Origin: an uncultured Spirochaetales bacterium
GTDB lineage: Bacteria > Spirochaetota > Spirochaetia > Sphaerochaetales > Sphaerochaetaceae
Length of the DNA stretch: 63,488 nucleotides
Reading direction: 5' to 3'
NCBI GenBank assembly: GCA_944393005.1
Contig: CALXYO010000012.1
Location: forward strand, 1-63,488
Under the pieces are notes generated by a model, which was not told the origin of the DNA, made no database searches, and saw nothing but the letters and a program-made list of their open reading frames with translations. The translations under genes and the position numbers were made by a program. Below are positions 50,220 to 60,227 of this stretch, piece after piece. Position 1 is the first letter of the stretch; every line of letters starts with the position of its first letter.

Positions 50220-52304
50220 TTATTTTGCCTCTGCTTCTTTTCTTGCCTTTGCCTCTGCGATCACATCATCGGCAAGTTTTCCCGTGAGCATCTCATAATG
50301 GTCGAACTCAAGCTCGAATGAACCGGTGCCCGAAGTCATTGACTTCAGGTCGATAGCATAGGTTCTCAGTTCAGCCATCGGGACTTCGGCCTGCACAGCG
50401 GTGAGGTGACCTTTCTCCTCCTGACCGAGCACTCTGCCTCTCTTTGATGACAGATCGGAGAGGATTGCTCCCAGATATTCATTCTCGATGAAGACTTCAA
50501 GTTTCATGATCGGTTCAAGCAGCACGCATCCTGCCTTCGCCAGAGCAATTTCCATCGCACCCTTTGCGGCGAGCTTGAATGCCATTTCAGACGAGTCGAC
50601 GGGATGCTCCTTGCCGTCAACCAGCGTGACACCGATATCCACAAGAGGATAGCCTGCAAGATAGCCTTCATTCATTGATTCCTGGATGCCTTTCTCGATT
50701 CCGGGGATATAACCCTTGGAGATGGCGCCTCCCTTGATGGCATTGGTGAAGCTGTAATACTGACCTCTCTCGATAGGCTCGATTTCCATCACGACACGGC
50801 CGAACTGTCCGTGACCGCCTGACTGTTTCTTGTGTGAGTACTCGGCAAGACCTGATTTCTTTGTGATCGTCTCCCTGTAAGCAATGCTCGGAACGGAAGT
50901 GTGGATCTTGATCTTCTGCTTGTCCTGAACCTTGTCTAGGATCATGCCAATGTGAAGTTCTCCCATGCCTCCGATGACAGTCTGCTTTGTCTCTGTATTC
51001 TGTGTGATCTGGAAGGTGAGGTCTTCCTCCGCAATGCGGTGAAGGGCTTCATTCATCTTGTCCTCACTCTTCTTGTCATCGGCCTTGATGGCAAGCTGGT
51101 AGACCGGCTGCGGCAGTCTCATCGGTCGGAATGTGAACTTCATGTCCGCATTTGCAAGCAGCGAGCAGTTTGTCGATGCGATGTTGCTCTTTGTTATGAT
51201 GCCGATATCGCCGGCTTCAAGCGCATCTGTCTCGATAAGTTTCTTTCCAAGGGCCCTGTATACCTTTCCCGGGCGTTCCTTCTTCTTGATTTCCGGATTG
51301 TAAAGATCTGTTTCCGCTGTGACTTTACCCTGTACGACTTTGATGAAGCTGAGCTTGCCGGAGAACTGGTCGATCGTGGTCTTGAAGCAGTAAGCTGCAA
51401 CAGGAGCTGACGGATCGATTGGAATGATCTTGTTCTCACCGTTCTCGTCAGTGATGAAGTCAAAACCGTCGAGCGGGTTGGGGAAGTTGTTCTTTATGAA
51501 ATTGAGAAGGGAAGTGATGCCGGCGCCTTTGTCGGTGGCACCGCAGAAAACAGGTACGACCTTGTTGTCCTTCAGACCTTCCCTGAGGCCCCTTCTGATA
51601 TCATCAGAATCGAGGGTTCCCTCTGCAAAATACTTTTCAATGAGGTCGTCTGCACCCTCTGCCGCATTCTCGATGAGACGGTTTCTGAAGTCCTCAACGA
51701 CAACTGAATATTTCTCTGGAATAGGAATTGCGACTTCCTTTCCGCCTTCTTTCATCTGATATGCCTGATTTTCGATCAGGTTGATCACACCCTGGAATTC
51801 CTCTGCCTCGCCAAGCGCCATTACGACAGGGACAAAGTGTGAGTTGAATTCGCTTTCAAGTGAATCGATAACGTGACGGTAACTTGCTCTTTCCTTGTCC
51901 ATCTTGTTGATGAACACAGCTCTTGGCTTGTTTCTCTCATCAAGCCTTCTCCAGAGCTTGATGGTCTCGATCTGTGCGCCTTCTCTTCCGTCAACGACAA
52001 CAAGTGCTGACTCGCAGCTGCGGAATGCTGAAATGGTCTCTCCGATGAAGTCCGCTGTTCCCGGAGTATCGAGGATATTGATCTGTCTGTCTTCCCATTT
52101 GAAAGATGAGAGGGAAGCGTGTACTGAAATCTTTCTTGCGATTTCCTCTTCTGTGAAATCTGAAGTTGTTTTGCCGCTTTCTACTGTTTCCGGCTTGTCA
52201 AGCACCCCTGCATAGTAAAGCATCTGCTCCACCAGGTTGGTCTTGCCCGTACCATTGTGGCCGACAAGTGCCACATTTCTGAGGTTTTTTGTCTCTACGC
52301 TCAT
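50220..52304 (-). CDS. EF-G-like translational GTPase with altered switch II
   Basis: A 694-residue EF-G paralogue. G1 is GHNGTGKTNL instead of [10 protein letters not shown], and switch II reads DTPGTADF, with Thr83 where EF-G has its catalytic His. NKMDKERA is G4. Domains II-V follow, with SEYSHKKQSGGHGQFGRVVMEIEP (domain IV) and LEVFIENEYLGAILSDLSSKRGRVLG (domain V). This is the divergent EF-G-like class; its role (recycling, stress, or none in elongation) is not known. AAAGGAGGAAG precedes the ATG. About 105-115 bp upstream is a 13-bp palindrome. Confidence 0.88.
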   Translation of the reverse strand: MSVETKNLRNVALVGHNGTGKTNLVEQMLYYAGVLDKPETVESGKTTSDFTEEEIARKISVHASLSSFKWEDRQINILDTPGTADFIGETISAFRSCESALVVVDGREGAQIETIKLWRRLDERNKPRAVFINKMDKERASYRHVIDSLESEFNSHFVPVVMALGEAEEFQGVINLIENQAYQMKEGGKEVAIPIPEKYSVVVEDFRNRLIENAAEGADDLIEKYFAEGTLDSDDIRRGLREGLKDNKVVPVFCGATDKGAGITSLLNFIKNNFPNPLDGFDFITDENGENKIIPIDPSAPVAAYCFKTTIDQFSGKLSFIKVVQGKVTAETDLYNPEIKKKERPGKVYRALGKKLIETDALEAGDIGIITKSNIASTNCSLLANADMKFTFRPMRLPQPVYQLAIKADDKKSEDKMNEALHRIAEEDLTFQITQNTETKQTVIGGMGELHIGMILDKVQDKQKIKIHTSVPSIAYRETITKKSGLAEYSHKKQSGGHGQFGRVVMEIEPIERGQYYSFTNAIKGGAISKGYIPGIEKGIQESMNEGYLAGYPLVDIGVTLVDGKEHPVDSSEMAFKLAAKGAMEIALAKAGCVLLEPIMKLEVFIENEYLGAILSDLSSKRGRVLGQEEKGHLTAVQAEVPMAELRTYAIDLKSMTSGTGSFELEFDHYEMLTGKLADDVIAEAKARKEAEAK

Positions 52305-52407
52305 TACTTCCTCCTTTTGTCACAAACGTAATATAAGAAAATGGTAAGGCCAAAGGGGGGATAAGTCAAAAAAAAAAGTGAAAAAATGTAAAATACTCAA
52401 TAACACT

Positions 52408-52420
52408 GTGATAATCACAA
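52408..52420. promoter_or_regulatory. 13-bp palindrome upstream of the EF-G-like gene
   Basis: TGTGATAATCACA is a perfect palindrome around a central base. It lies between the XRE gene end and the EF-G-like gene and could be an operator, perhaps for the adjacent XRE protein. It does not fit the CRP spacing. Confidence 0.4.
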
Positions 52421-52433
52421 TGCAGAGTGATGC

Positions 52434-52466
52434 ATAAAAAGGAAGAAGGCCGCCATGGCAGCCTTC
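52434..52466 (-). terminator. Intrinsic terminator after the XRE gene
   Basis: On the minus strand AAGGCTGCC and GGCGGCCTT-like arms (plus-strand 52446-52465) form a hairpin, followed by CTTCCTTTTT. Confidence 0.75.
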
Positions 52467-52471
52467 CTCTC

Positions 52472-52801
52472 TCATATTTCCTCTATCGTCTTGTCAACCG
52501 CAACGCATATGTTCTGCTTCAGCCGGTAGCGGAGGATTTCTATGTTTGTGGCATCCTCTTCCATTATTTCGTATCCGCCTTCACAGAAATAAGACCAGAC
52601 CGGAGCATTTGTTTCCTCTGCAATCTTTTCAATAGTGGAGAAGGAAGGGGCTTTCCTGCCTTTCTCGATCTCAGTTACAAAGGACGTCGAAACCCCGATT
52701 CTCTGCGCCAGCTCACCTTGTGTGATACCCATTCTCTTCCGCCTTTCCTTCAGGTTACGGCCAAAGACTTCCTGTAACATTCCATCATAATTCTTTTCCA
52801 C
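52472..52801 (-). CDS. XRE-family transcriptional regulator
   Basis: A 109-residue protein with an N-terminal lambda-repressor-type HTH: VFGRNLKERRKRMGITQGELAQRIGVSTSFVTEIEKGRKAPSFSTIEKIAEET (about 12-65). The C-terminal 45 residues have no known domain. GTG 52801 follows GAGGAG by 9 nt; ATG 52780 is possible. A TATAAT lies further upstream. It sits between two EF-G genes and is followed by its own terminator, so it is likely monocistronic. Confidence 0.85.
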   Translation of the reverse strand: MEKNYDGMLQEVFGRNLKERRKRMGITQGELAQRIGVSTSFVTEIEKGRKAPSFSTIEKIAEETNAPVWSYFCEGGYEIMEEDATNIEILRYRLKQNICVAVDKTIEEI

Positions 52802-52879
52802 TCGTCAGTACTCCTCAAATTGTTGTCTTACATGAGAATTATATAATGGTTTTCCCTGTTTCCGCAAGAAAGAGTTTTT

Positions 52880-54907
52880 TCAGGACTTAACCTGGTAATG
52901 GCTGAACTCCATCGAGAATGTTCCTCTTCCCTGTGTTGCTGAACGCAGCACTGTCGTATAGCCGAACATTTTCGCAAGCGGACACTCGCAGGTGATTATG
53001 TCATTGGCAGGTCTGGATTCCATTGCCTGGACAATACCGCCCCTGCTGGTCACCGTCGAGATCACATCTCCGATGTACTGGCTGGGAGCCGCTATCTTCA
53101 CGCTCATGACAGGTTCCATGAGCACAGGTCCGGCTTTTGAGCACACCTCGTCAAATGCAAGCGCCGCACAGCTCTGGGCCGCAACAGGTGTGGTTGTGAG
53201 TTCGTTGTAGTCGAATTGTCTGACATCAACGGCGATGTCCGTACATTCGTAACCGAGCTTTATGCCGCCTGAGAGGGCTCCTTCGATACCGCTTTTCACC
53301 GCATCCGTGATTTCCTCTGGAATATCTTTTGTATCGCAGGAGATGACAATCGAGTTGCCGCCTTTAGTGCCGGATGGCTTTACGGCGAGTGTGATGCCGG
53401 CATAGTTCTCCTTTCCTGCAATTGTCCTTTCGTAGATGTAGTGATCCTCTGCTTCCTGTGTGATGCCTTCCCTGTAGGATACCTGGGGCGAGCCGACGTG
53501 AGCCTTCACCTTCATCTCGGTTATTATCCTTGTGGTGAGGACATCAAGATGCAGTTCTCCCATACCGGAAATGACGAGCTGTCCTGTCTCACTGTCATCC
53601 TTGTATGTGAATGTCGGGTCTTCCTGAGACAGGATTTCAAGGGCCTTCCGGAGCTTGTCCTGTTCACTTGTGTTCTCGGCTTCGATCGCGACTGAGATGA
53701 CAGGATTCGGGAAGTGCATCTTCTCAAGCAGGTAGGGGGCAGCTTCGCTTCCGATGGTGTCTCCTGTCTGGGCGAACTTGAATCCTATGATGACGCCGAT
53801 GTCGCCGGCCCTGAGCTCGGAAAGATCCTCCGAGCGGTCTGCGTGCATCCTCAGAAGTCTGTTGACCCTGTCCTTTTTCTTTTTGGTGATGTTATACAGT
53901 GAAATGCCTTTTTTCAGAACGCCGGAATAGACGCGCACGAAACACATAGGGCCTGCCTGTGCATCAACCTGAATCTTGAAGATGAGAGCAAGAAGCGGGC
54001 CCTTTTCGTCATGGGTGACCTCTACTTCCCTTTCCTTCTTCTCCCACCATGCCTTCATCGGGGGCACTTCAGACGGGGAGGGCAGCAGATCGACTACACC
54101 GTCAAGGACTGTCTGAACGCCTATGTTCTTGAGTGATGAGCCGACGAATACGGGAAGCAGTTCCCTTTCTATGGTGCATTCCCTCAGTGTTTTCAGGAGC
54201 ATTTCCTTCGGAATGTCCTGTCCGTCGAAATAAAGCTCGGTTATCTCATCGGAGTAAGAGGCGCATTCATCTATGAGCTTTTCCCTCCACTGCGTAGCAG
54301 TGTCTGCCATATCCTGCGGGATATCGGCGGTAATTATTGTCGAGCCCTTGTCCTCCTGACTGAATGTGAGCATTTTCATGTCAAGAAGGCTGATCACGCC
54401 TTTGAACTCGCTTTCACTCCCGACCGGTATGAAAAGAGGAACAGGCTTCTCGCCAAGTTTCTTCTTCATTTCCTCAAGAACGCGGTAGAAATCCGCACCG
54501 AGCCTGTCCATCTTGTTGACAAACGCGATACGCGGCACGTGATAGGTGTTTGCCTGTGCCCATACCGTTTCAGTCTGCGGTTCAACGCCTCCCACCGCGC
54601 AGAATACGCCGACCGCACCGTCAAGCACGCGGAGACTTCTCTCAACCTCCGCCGTGAAGTCGACATGGCCCGGAGTGTCGATGATGTTTATCTGGTGGTC
54701 CCTCCAGTAGCAGGTTGTGGCGGCAGAAGTGATTGTTATTCCTCTGTCCTGTTCCTGCTGCATCCAGTCCATCGTCGCTTCTCCGTTGTCGACTTCTCCG
54801 ATCTTGTGGTTTTCACCTGTATAATAAAGAATTCTTTCTGTTGTGGTTGTCTTTCCCGCATCAATGTGAGCCATGATGCCTATGTTTCTTATTTCTTTTT
54901 CGCTCAT
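52880..54907 (-). CDS. fusA: Elongation factor G
   Basis: A 675-residue EF-G with canonical motifs: [20 protein letters not shown] (G1), [24 protein letters not shown] (switch I), [45 protein letters not shown] (switch II), [10 protein letters not shown] (G4). Domain IV has [20 protein letters not shown] and domain [29 protein letters not shown]. Spirochaetes often have split EF-G functions; whether this is the translocation or recycling form cannot be told here. The start at 54907 lies 7 nt after TATTTT with no Shine-Dalgarno; the 26 codons further up overlap the divergent MATE gene. Confidence 0.92.
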   Translation of the reverse strand: MSEKEIRNIGIMAHIDAGKTTTTERILYYTGENHKIGEVDNGEATMDWMQQEQDRGITITSAATTCYWRDHQINIIDTPGHVDFTAEVERSLRVLDGAVGVFCAVGGVEPQTETVWAQANTYHVPRIAFVNKMDRLGADFYRVLEEMKKKLGEKPVPLFIPVGSESEFKGVISLLDMKMLTFSQEDKGSTIITADIPQDMADTATQWREKLIDECASYSDEITELYFDGQDIPKEMLLKTLRECTIERELLPVFVGSSLKNIGVQTVLDGVVDLLPSPSEVPPMKAWWEKKEREVEVTHDEKGPLLALIFKIQVDAQAGPMCFVRVYSGVLKKGISLYNITKKKKDRVNRLLRMHADRSEDLSELRAGDIGVIIGFKFAQTGDTIGSEAAPYLLEKMHFPNPVISVAIEAENTSEQDKLRKALEILSQEDPTFTYKDDSETGQLVISGMGELHLDVLTTRIITEMKVKAHVGSPQVSYREGITQEAEDHYIYERTIAGKENYAGITLAVKPSGTKGGNSIVISCDTKDIPEEITDAVKSGIEGALSGGIKLGYECTDIAVDVRQFDYNELTTTPVAAQSCAALAFDEVCSKAGPVLMEPVMSVKIAAPSQYIGDVISTVTSRGGIVQAMESRPANDIITCECPLAKMFGYTTVLRSATQGRGTFSMEFSHYQVKS

Positions 54908-54976
54908 GATGAAGAAAATACCAGATAATGGTTGTTTTGGAAACAGCAGACATGCTAGCATTGCGCGGATAGACAC

Positions 54977-56284
54977 ATGAAACACATGAAAATTGTCACA
55001 GAACTTGTATCATTCACGCTTCCTCTCATCCTGAGCGGACTTTTCCAGCAGCTGTTCAGCTGGGTTGATGCATTCATAGTAGGTAACATAAACGGAGAGG
55101 CGGCGCTTGCCGCAATCGGTGCGACGAATTCCATATATTCCCTTTTTGTCTCATTGATCACAGGTTTCACTTCAGGATTGTCTGTATTGTGCGCCCAGAT
55201 GCACGGAAGAGGAGAGAAGGAAAGAATCAAGGAGACTCTTTCCTCAAATGTGCTTGTTCTCACTCTTGTCTTCCTTTTCATCTCTCTTGCGGGAATTGTC
55301 TTCACAGACAGTCTTCTTGCTCTGATGGCCACACCTGAGAACATTTCATCTCAGGCGGAAAGCTATCTTTCAATCATGATGGCGGGAATTCCATTTCTCG
55401 TTGTCTACAATGTATATTCGGCTGTCCTGAGGGGAGAGGGGAACAGCAGGGCACCGTTCACTGCGGTACTTGTATCATCTCTTTCGAATGTAGCTCTCGA
55501 TCTTCTTTTCGTTGCTGGACTCGGCATGTCCTGTGCAGGAGCCGCAGCTGCTACCGTGATCGCTCAGGCAGCCATGACTATCTATCTTGTGATTTACACA
55601 GTGGTGAGATATCCTCATCTGCGTTTCAGGTTTTTCAGCAGGCCGGCTGATGCATACACGCTGAAAAAGAGCGCAGTCTTCGGTTTCCCGCCCTCAGTAC
55701 AGTCCGGCATCACATCTGCGGGCAATGTCGTACTGCAGAGTTTCATGAACGGTTTCGGCGAAAAAACAGTTGCGGCGATCACCACGGCATACCGTGTGGA
55801 TACAGTGATTCTGCTTCCGATAATTAATCTGGGTTCGGGAATCTCGACACTTGTTGCCCAGAGGGAAGGATCAGGAGACAGGGAGAGTGCATTGAAAGTC
55901 CTGCATGCCGGACTTGTGCTTATGGTTTGTGTATCAGCCGCTCTGACTCTTCTGGTTTTCACATACGGCTCTTCTCTGATTGCTATGTTCGGCCTGAGCG
56001 GGGATACAGTTCTGATCGGCCGTTCTTTTTTCCGCGGCTTGTCGACATTCTATGTGATTTTCGGTCTCAGCATGGCACTGCGTGGTTTCATTGAGGGTCG
56101 CGGTGACATGCTTGCATCAGGTCTTCTGGGAATATCATCTCTTGTTGTCAGGATAATAATGTCGTATATCATGAAACCATTCTTCGGCAACATGACAATC
56201 GCATATGCCGAAGCCGTTGCATGGATTTACCAGCTTATCGTTTATTTCCTTCGTTTCAGAATAGCGGGAAAGCGTCAGCGGTAG
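54977..56284 (+). CDS. MATE-family efflux transporter
   Basis: A 435-residue membrane protein with twelve hydrophobic segments, in two repeats. The N-terminus [69 protein letters not shown] is the typical MATE opening. It exports organic cations or drugs with H+ or Na+. A second ATG at 54986 is possible; neither has a strong ribosome site. Its 3' end overlaps the convergent CLC gene by 10 bp. Confidence 0.92.
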   Translation: MKHMKIVTELVSFTLPLILSGLFQQLFSWVDAFIVGNINGEAALAAIGATNSIYSLFVSLITGFTSGLSVLCAQMHGRGEKERIKETLSSNVLVLTLVFLFISLAGIVFTDSLLALMATPENISSQAESYLSIMMAGIPFLVVYNVYSAVLRGEGNSRAPFTAVLVSSLSNVALDLLFVAGLGMSCAGAAAATVIAQAAMTIYLVIYTVVRYPHLRFRFFSRPADAYTLKKSAVFGFPPSVQSGITSAGNVVLQSFMNGFGEKTVAAITTAYRVDTVILLPIINLGSGISTLVAQREGSGDRESALKVLHAGLVLMVCVSAALTLLVFTYGSSLIAMFGLSGDTVLIGRSFFRGLSTFYVIFGLSMALRGFIEGRGDMLASGLLGISSLVVRIIMSYIMKPFFGNMTIAYAEAVAWIYQLIVYFLRFRIAGKRQR

Positions 56285-57549
56285 GGCAGTTTCTGATGGT
56301 TGTAGATGCCGCTTCTGCCGGAGACGATGAACGAAATCGAGCACATTATGAAAAGCAATGTGAGCTCGCTGTAATGGAAAAGTTCAAAGCCCAGGATGAA
56401 GCATACGAGGGGAAGGTTCGTTCCTCCGCTCAGCAGTCCTATTGCACCCAGCGCCGCGAAGGCACCGCAGTCGGCTCCTGTGATGGATGCAAACAGCCAT
56501 CCGGCAAGAGATCCGCTGACCATGAGCGGTACAACCTCTCCGCCGATGAAGCCTGAAGCATATGTCAGTGCGATGAAGATGAATTTAAAGATGAAATCTC
56601 CAATCTGTGCTTCATTGTTTACCGCTGTGTTTATGAGATCGGTTCCAAGTCCGTTATAAACAATCCCTCCGGTGAAAACAAGACATGACAGGGAGAGTGC
56701 AAGAAGGATGAGGGAGGGGAAAAAAACTCTCAGCATGCTGTCATTGATTTTCCTGTCGAAAAAGTGTTTGAGCGCATGAAGAGTGAAGCAGAATGCACGG
56801 CTCAGAAGGCCAGTCAGGACTGCAAAAACTATTACAAGAACGAAATTGGAAAGATTGATCTCAAGAGGAGTGAACGGATCTATGTGCATTACATGAGATC
56901 CTGTGATCTGACCGGTGATGACGGCAGTGAAACTTGAACAGATGCATGTAAGGTAAGCGTCAAGCCTGGTGGCTTTGGGACTTGCAAGCTGGGTGCCGAA
57001 AAGAACGCCTGCGATCGGAGCGTTGAAGAGAGCGCCGAAAGCCGCAGCCGCACCGCTCATCAGATAGTAGTCACTTCTGTCGTCATATGCATTGTTTATT
57101 TTTTTCGCAAAATAACGTTCTGTCTTCTCTATAACGGATGAACAGGAAAGACCCAGCTGGACACCTGCTCCTTCCTTTCCTCCTGCAGCTCCGCTTATAT
57201 GGGTGACCGATGCGCCGATAAATGCGACAAGCCCCATAGTCGGTGTGATCTCATCAGGTATCTGACTTTCCGCCCAGTTTCGGTCTTCTCTCCTGTGGTT
57301 GTTGATTTCATCAATGGCACTTACGGTCGAACGCCTGTAGCGTTCTCCGAATATGCTGTACAGGTACTGGGTGAGAATCGCTCCGTAGGGAAGAAGGAAC
57401 ACAAGGAAGGGAAAGGCCTGGTTGAGATCAGTGAATATGAAGATGGCCTTTGAGTAAATACTGATGACAAGGCCTGTAAGCAGTCCTGTCAGCACACCTC
57501 TTATAATCTGCGCGGGCCAGTATATATGCCCGATTTCCAGCTCTTTCAT
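56275..57549 (-). CDS. CLC family transporter of fluoride-exporter (CLC-F) type
   Basis: A 424-residue CLC with around ten or more membrane segments. The second anion-site motif reads GGKEGAGVQLGLS instead of GREGP, and GGEVVPLMVSGSLAGW replaces GGIFAPSL. The first is close to GREGT-VQ and the second to GGEVTP, the two features of the F-/H+ antiporter clade that protects from fluoride. PIAGVLFGTQ is also seen. The conserved Ser of chloride CLCs is not evident. The start at 57549 gives MKELEIGHIYWP. No fluoride riboswitch was found upstream; the leader is only about 50 nt. Clade assignment is from motif memory. Confidence 0.75.
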   Translation of the reverse strand: MKELEIGHIYWPAQIIRGVLTGLLTGLVISIYSKAIFIFTDLNQAFPFLVFLLPYGAILTQYLYSIFGERYRRSTVSAIDEINNHRREDRNWAESQIPDEITPTMGLVAFIGASVTHISGAAGGKEGAGVQLGLSCSSVIEKTERYFAKKINNAYDDRSDYYLMSGAAAAFGALFNAPIAGVLFGTQLASPKATRLDAYLTCICSSFTAVITGQITGSHVMHIDPFTPLEINLSNFVLVIVFAVLTGLLSRAFCFTLHALKHFFDRKINDSMLRVFFPSLILLALSLSCLVFTGGIVYNGLGTDLINTAVNNEAQIGDFIFKFIFIALTYASGFIGGEVVPLMVSGSLAGWLFASITGADCGAFAALGAIGLLSGGTNLPLVCFILGFELFHYSELTLLFIMCSISFIVSGRSGIYNHQKLPYR

Positions 57550-57578
57550 ACCGATGAAACATTTTTGCTTATTTATGA

Positions 57579-57606
57579 AAAAATTTAAAGAGGCCCGTAG
57601 GCCTCT
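57579..57606 (-). terminator. Intrinsic terminator after the lipoprotein gene
   Basis: On the minus strand AGAGGCC and GGCCTCT (plus-strand 57600-57606 and 57589-57595) form a hairpin, followed by TTAAATTTTTT. Confidence 0.82.
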
Positions 57607-57617
57607 CATGAATTTGT

Positions 57618-58517
57618 TCACGTGATTTCGTTGTAGAATTCCACAATCTCATTATACTTTTCGGTATCGGAAAGAAGCGGATTGCTCCTGCTGCCGTAAA
57701 CAGCCATGGCATACTGGCAGAGCATTGCGGCTTCCTGCCTGTCGCTCATCTGGCTGATGGCAACGGTGGAGTAGAAAGGCTTTGTGTTCCTGCCGTCCCT
57801 GCCTTCATAGTATTTCATCTTTTCTGTCGGGACGGTTTCCTCATTATAGTCTTTCTGCATCTTGTCTGCTTCCTTTGCTCTCTTGTCAGCTTTCCAGTTT
57901 CTGTCGTAAAGCTGCTGTGCAAGCTCAAGATAGTTCGTGAGGTTCATCCTGTTGACGTTATCCTGTGTGTCAAGACAGCGTCTCATATAACTGATGGCGT
58001 AATCTTCATTGCCGAAGCTGAGAGGTGCGCCCGGAAGCTGGTTGTAAAGCAGGCCGAGAACATACCATGAGTCCGACATGTCGGCATTGAAGTCGTTCTG
58101 GACTTTTTCAATGTATTCCCTCATCGGCTTTGCTTTTGAAAGGCTGTTGAGAGGACCGTTCACCTGTCCGATCCTTCCGATTGCGGAGCTGAGCCAGTGA
58201 TATCCGTCTGCTGTCTCGTACAGGGCAACTGATTCCTCGGCAAGACGCTGGGCTTCTCCATAGCCTGTAAGACGCGCATCTTCATCATCTTCGTCGATTT
58301 CATCAGTCATCGTGAGCACTGTTCTTGCCTGTCTCCAGAGAATTGCAGCCTTTTCCTCATCGTCGGAAGCAGATGCAAGACAGTCTTCAAGATAGGCCAT
58401 GTCAGTATCATAATCTTGAAGATTGTAGAACTGGTAGTCACTGTATTCAGGATTGAATGCGGCCCAGAGGCATGATGCCAGAGCCAGACACAAAAGAAGT
58501 GATGCAAGTTTTTTCAT
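57618..58517 (-). CDS. TPR-like lipoprotein of unknown function
   Basis: A 299-residue secreted protein. MKKLASLLLCLALASCLWA gives a signal with LASC as a plausible lipobox (Cys16). The mature part is helical with TPR-like repeats (AAILWRQARTVL, AEESVALYETADGYHWLSSAIGRIG, SWYVLGLLYNQLPGAPLSFGNEDYAISYMRRCL), a layout similar to the TatT-type TPR lipoproteins of treponemes, but no TRAP transporter genes are nearby. Many acidic residues. TGGAGA precedes the ATG. It follows the aldehyde dehydrogenase gene by 10 bp. Confidence 0.65.
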   Translation of the reverse strand: MKKLASLLLCLALASCLWAAFNPEYSDYQFYNLQDYDTDMAYLEDCLASASDDEEKAAILWRQARTVLTMTDEIDEDDEDARLTGYGEAQRLAEESVALYETADGYHWLSSAIGRIGQVNGPLNSLSKAKPMREYIEKVQNDFNADMSDSWYVLGLLYNQLPGAPLSFGNEDYAISYMRRCLDTQDNVNRMNLTNYLELAQQLYDRNWKADKRAKEADKMQKDYNEETVPTEKMKYYEGRDGRNTKPFYSTVAISQMSDRQEAAMLCQYAMAVYGSRSNPLLSDTEKYNEIVEFYNEIT

Positions 58518-58527
58518 ATGATCTCCA

Positions 58528-59901
58528 TTACTTTAAAAGAAGTTTCAGAACTTTTACGAGTTTCTCGTTATAAGGTGCATAGCGCACCGGGATATCGAGC
58601 CAGAGAGCTTTCCTGAGGGTGCTCTTCTCATGAGTGAAGGTGTCAAAACCCTGCTTTGCATGATAGCTGCCCATTCCGGAATATCCGACACCGCCGAAAG
58701 GCATGTTCGGATTGGAAAGATGGACTACTGTGTCATTGACACATCCTCCGCCGTATGTGATGCCGTCCTGCACCGCCTTTATATGAGCCTTGTCTTTTGA
58801 GAAGATATACAGGGCAAGCGGCTTTTCCCTTTTCTTTATGAACTGTATGGCATCATCAAAGTTGTCATAAGTCAGGACAGGAAGCACCGGGCCGAATATT
58901 TCCTCATTCATCACCGGACTTTCAGGAGAGACATCATCTAGTATTGTCGGGGCAATTTTCAGTGTTTTCTCATCTTTATCTCCGCCATAGACAATCTTCT
59001 GACCTTCAAGCAGACATGAGAGACGGTCAAAATGTTTTCTGTTGATTATTTTCCCAAGATCTTTGTTTTTGCATCCGCCCGGGTACATCCTGTCTGCTGT
59101 TTTCCGGAGTTTCTCAATGAAAGCATCCTTGTATTTTCTGTCTATCAGCAGATAATCCGGCGCAACGCAGGTCTGTCCGGCGTTGAGGAACTTTCCCCAT
59201 GCAAGGCGTACTGCTGCAGTCCTGAGACTGGTGGTCCCGTCAACTATGCAGGGGCTTTTCCCGCCAAGTTCAAGTGTGACCGGAGTAAGATTTTTTGCGG
59301 CCGCCTGCATGACGACTTTACCGACATTCGGGCTTCCCGTGAAAAATATATGGTCCCATCTGATTTCAAGCAGCTGGGTGTTGGCTTCATGACCGCCTTC
59401 AAAAACCTTGACAAGACGCTCATCGAACTCACTGTCGAACATATCTTTAAGCACACGGCTTGTGTTCTCACTGTAGCGTGACGGCTTGAGTACCACACAG
59501 CAGCCCGCACTCAGCGCTGCGACAAGCGGCGTGAGCGAAAGAAGAAGAGGGTAGTTCCACGGACTCATTATGAGGACAACACCTTTCGGCTGCTTGAGAA
59601 TATAGGAGGAAGAGGGGAAATGAGCCAGAGGTGTGCTTACCCTGTCAGGTTTCATCCACTTTTTCAGATGCCTGAGTGTATGTGTGATCTCGCTCAATGT
59701 GAGGCCAAGTTCCGTTTCATAGTTTTCGAATGCGGTTTTGCTGAGATCAAGAAAGACAGCCTCGTTCAGCTTTCCTTCCCATTTCTTCAATGTCTGTCTC
59801 AGCTTCAGCAGCACGGCTTTCCTTGATGCATAGGAAAGCGTTGCTCCGCTGTCATAATAAGCCTGCATTTTTTCGCGTATTGACTGGTATTCCTGATTCA
59901 T
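58528..59901 (-). CDS. Aldehyde dehydrogenase (NAD(P)+)
   Basis: A 457-residue aldehyde dehydrogenase of the class 3-like (ALDH3) type. VLIMSPWNYPLLLSLTPLVAAL near 110, IFFTGSPNVGKVVM near 188 (GSPxVG), the catalytic Glu in VTLELGGKSPCIVD near 217, and the nucleophile Cys in NAGQTCVAPDYLLI near 250 are present, as is EIFGPVLPVLTYDN near 345. Short-chain or fatty aldehydes are likely substrates. TTGACA (plus-strand 59933-59938) and TAAAAA (59911-59916) are 16 bp apart and the -10 ends 9 nt before the ATG. Confidence 0.93.
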   Translation of the reverse strand: MNQEYQSIREKMQAYYDSGATLSYASRKAVLLKLRQTLKKWEGKLNEAVFLDLSKTAFENYETELGLTLSEITHTLRHLKKWMKPDRVSTPLAHFPSSSYILKQPKGVVLIMSPWNYPLLLSLTPLVAALSAGCCVVLKPSRYSENTSRVLKDMFDSEFDERLVKVFEGGHEANTQLLEIRWDHIFFTGSPNVGKVVMQAAAKNLTPVTLELGGKSPCIVDGTTSLRTAAVRLAWGKFLNAGQTCVAPDYLLIDRKYKDAFIEKLRKTADRMYPGGCKNKDLGKIINRKHFDRLSCLLEGQKIVYGGDKDEKTLKIAPTILDDVSPESPVMNEEIFGPVLPVLTYDNFDDAIQFIKKREKPLALYIFSKDKAHIKAVQDGITYGGGCVNDTVVHLSNPNMPFGGVGYSGMGSYHAKQGFDTFTHEKSTLRKALWLDIPVRYAPYNEKLVKVLKLLLK

Positions 59902-59971
59902 AGCCAGTATTTTTTACAGAAACTCTGATTTGTGTCAAGAAAAATTTCTGCTAAAAAGTTATTCCACTCGG

Positions 59972-60001
59972 TTGACACTAAAAGGAAATATCTGCTAGAT
60001 T
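59972..60001 (+). promoter_or_regulatory. Promoter of the tRNA-Lys/tRNA-Glu transcript
   Basis: TTGACA (59972-59977), 18 bp, TAGATT (59996-60001), with TGC directly before the -10 (extended -10). The same TCTGCTA context is found in the rRNA promoter. Confidence 0.75.
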
Positions 60002-60056
60002 AAAGCCCGTTGCATGGAACTCTGCAGCAGATTACTGTGTTCAGAGCTTCGGCACC

Positions 60057-60129
60057 GGGCCACTAGCTCAGTCGGTAGAGCAACGCCCTTTTAAGGCGTG
60101 GGTCACTGGTTCGAATCCAGTGTGGCTCA
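60057..60129 (+). tRNA. tRNA-Lys (TTT)
   Basis: A complete cloverleaf: acceptor GGGCCAC/GTGGCTC, D-loop CTCAGTCGGTAGAG, anticodon loop CTTTTAA inside ACGCC/GGCGT, T-loop GGTTCGAATCC. CCA is not encoded. Anticodon TTT reads lysine codons. Confidence 0.96.
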
Positions 60130-60154
60130 CGAAATATTTTTATTTTGACATCAT

Positions 60155-60226
60155 GTCTCCGTCGTATAGTGGTTAGTACATCGGGTTTTCATCCCGGTAA
60201 CAGGGGTTCAATTCCCCTCGGAGATG
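60155..60226 (+). tRNA. tRNA-Glu (TTC)
   Basis: Acceptor GTCTCCG pairs with CGGAGAT (first pair G-U), D-arm GTATAGTGGTTAGTAC, anticodon loop TTTTCAT with anticodon TTC, T-arm GGGGTTCAATTCCCC. CCA is not encoded. It lies 25 nt after tRNA-Lys and is probably on the same transcript. Confidence 0.95.
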
Positions 60227-60227
60227 A

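Noticed and set aside
52408..52420. CRP-type binding site
   Set aside because: The halves TGTGA and TCACA are 3 nt apart, not 6, so a CRP dimer would not fit; it is kept only as an unassigned palindrome.
56275..57620. Fluoride (crcB) riboswitch upstream of the CLC gene
   Set aside because: The short leader contains a terminator and no sequence resembling the crcB core.
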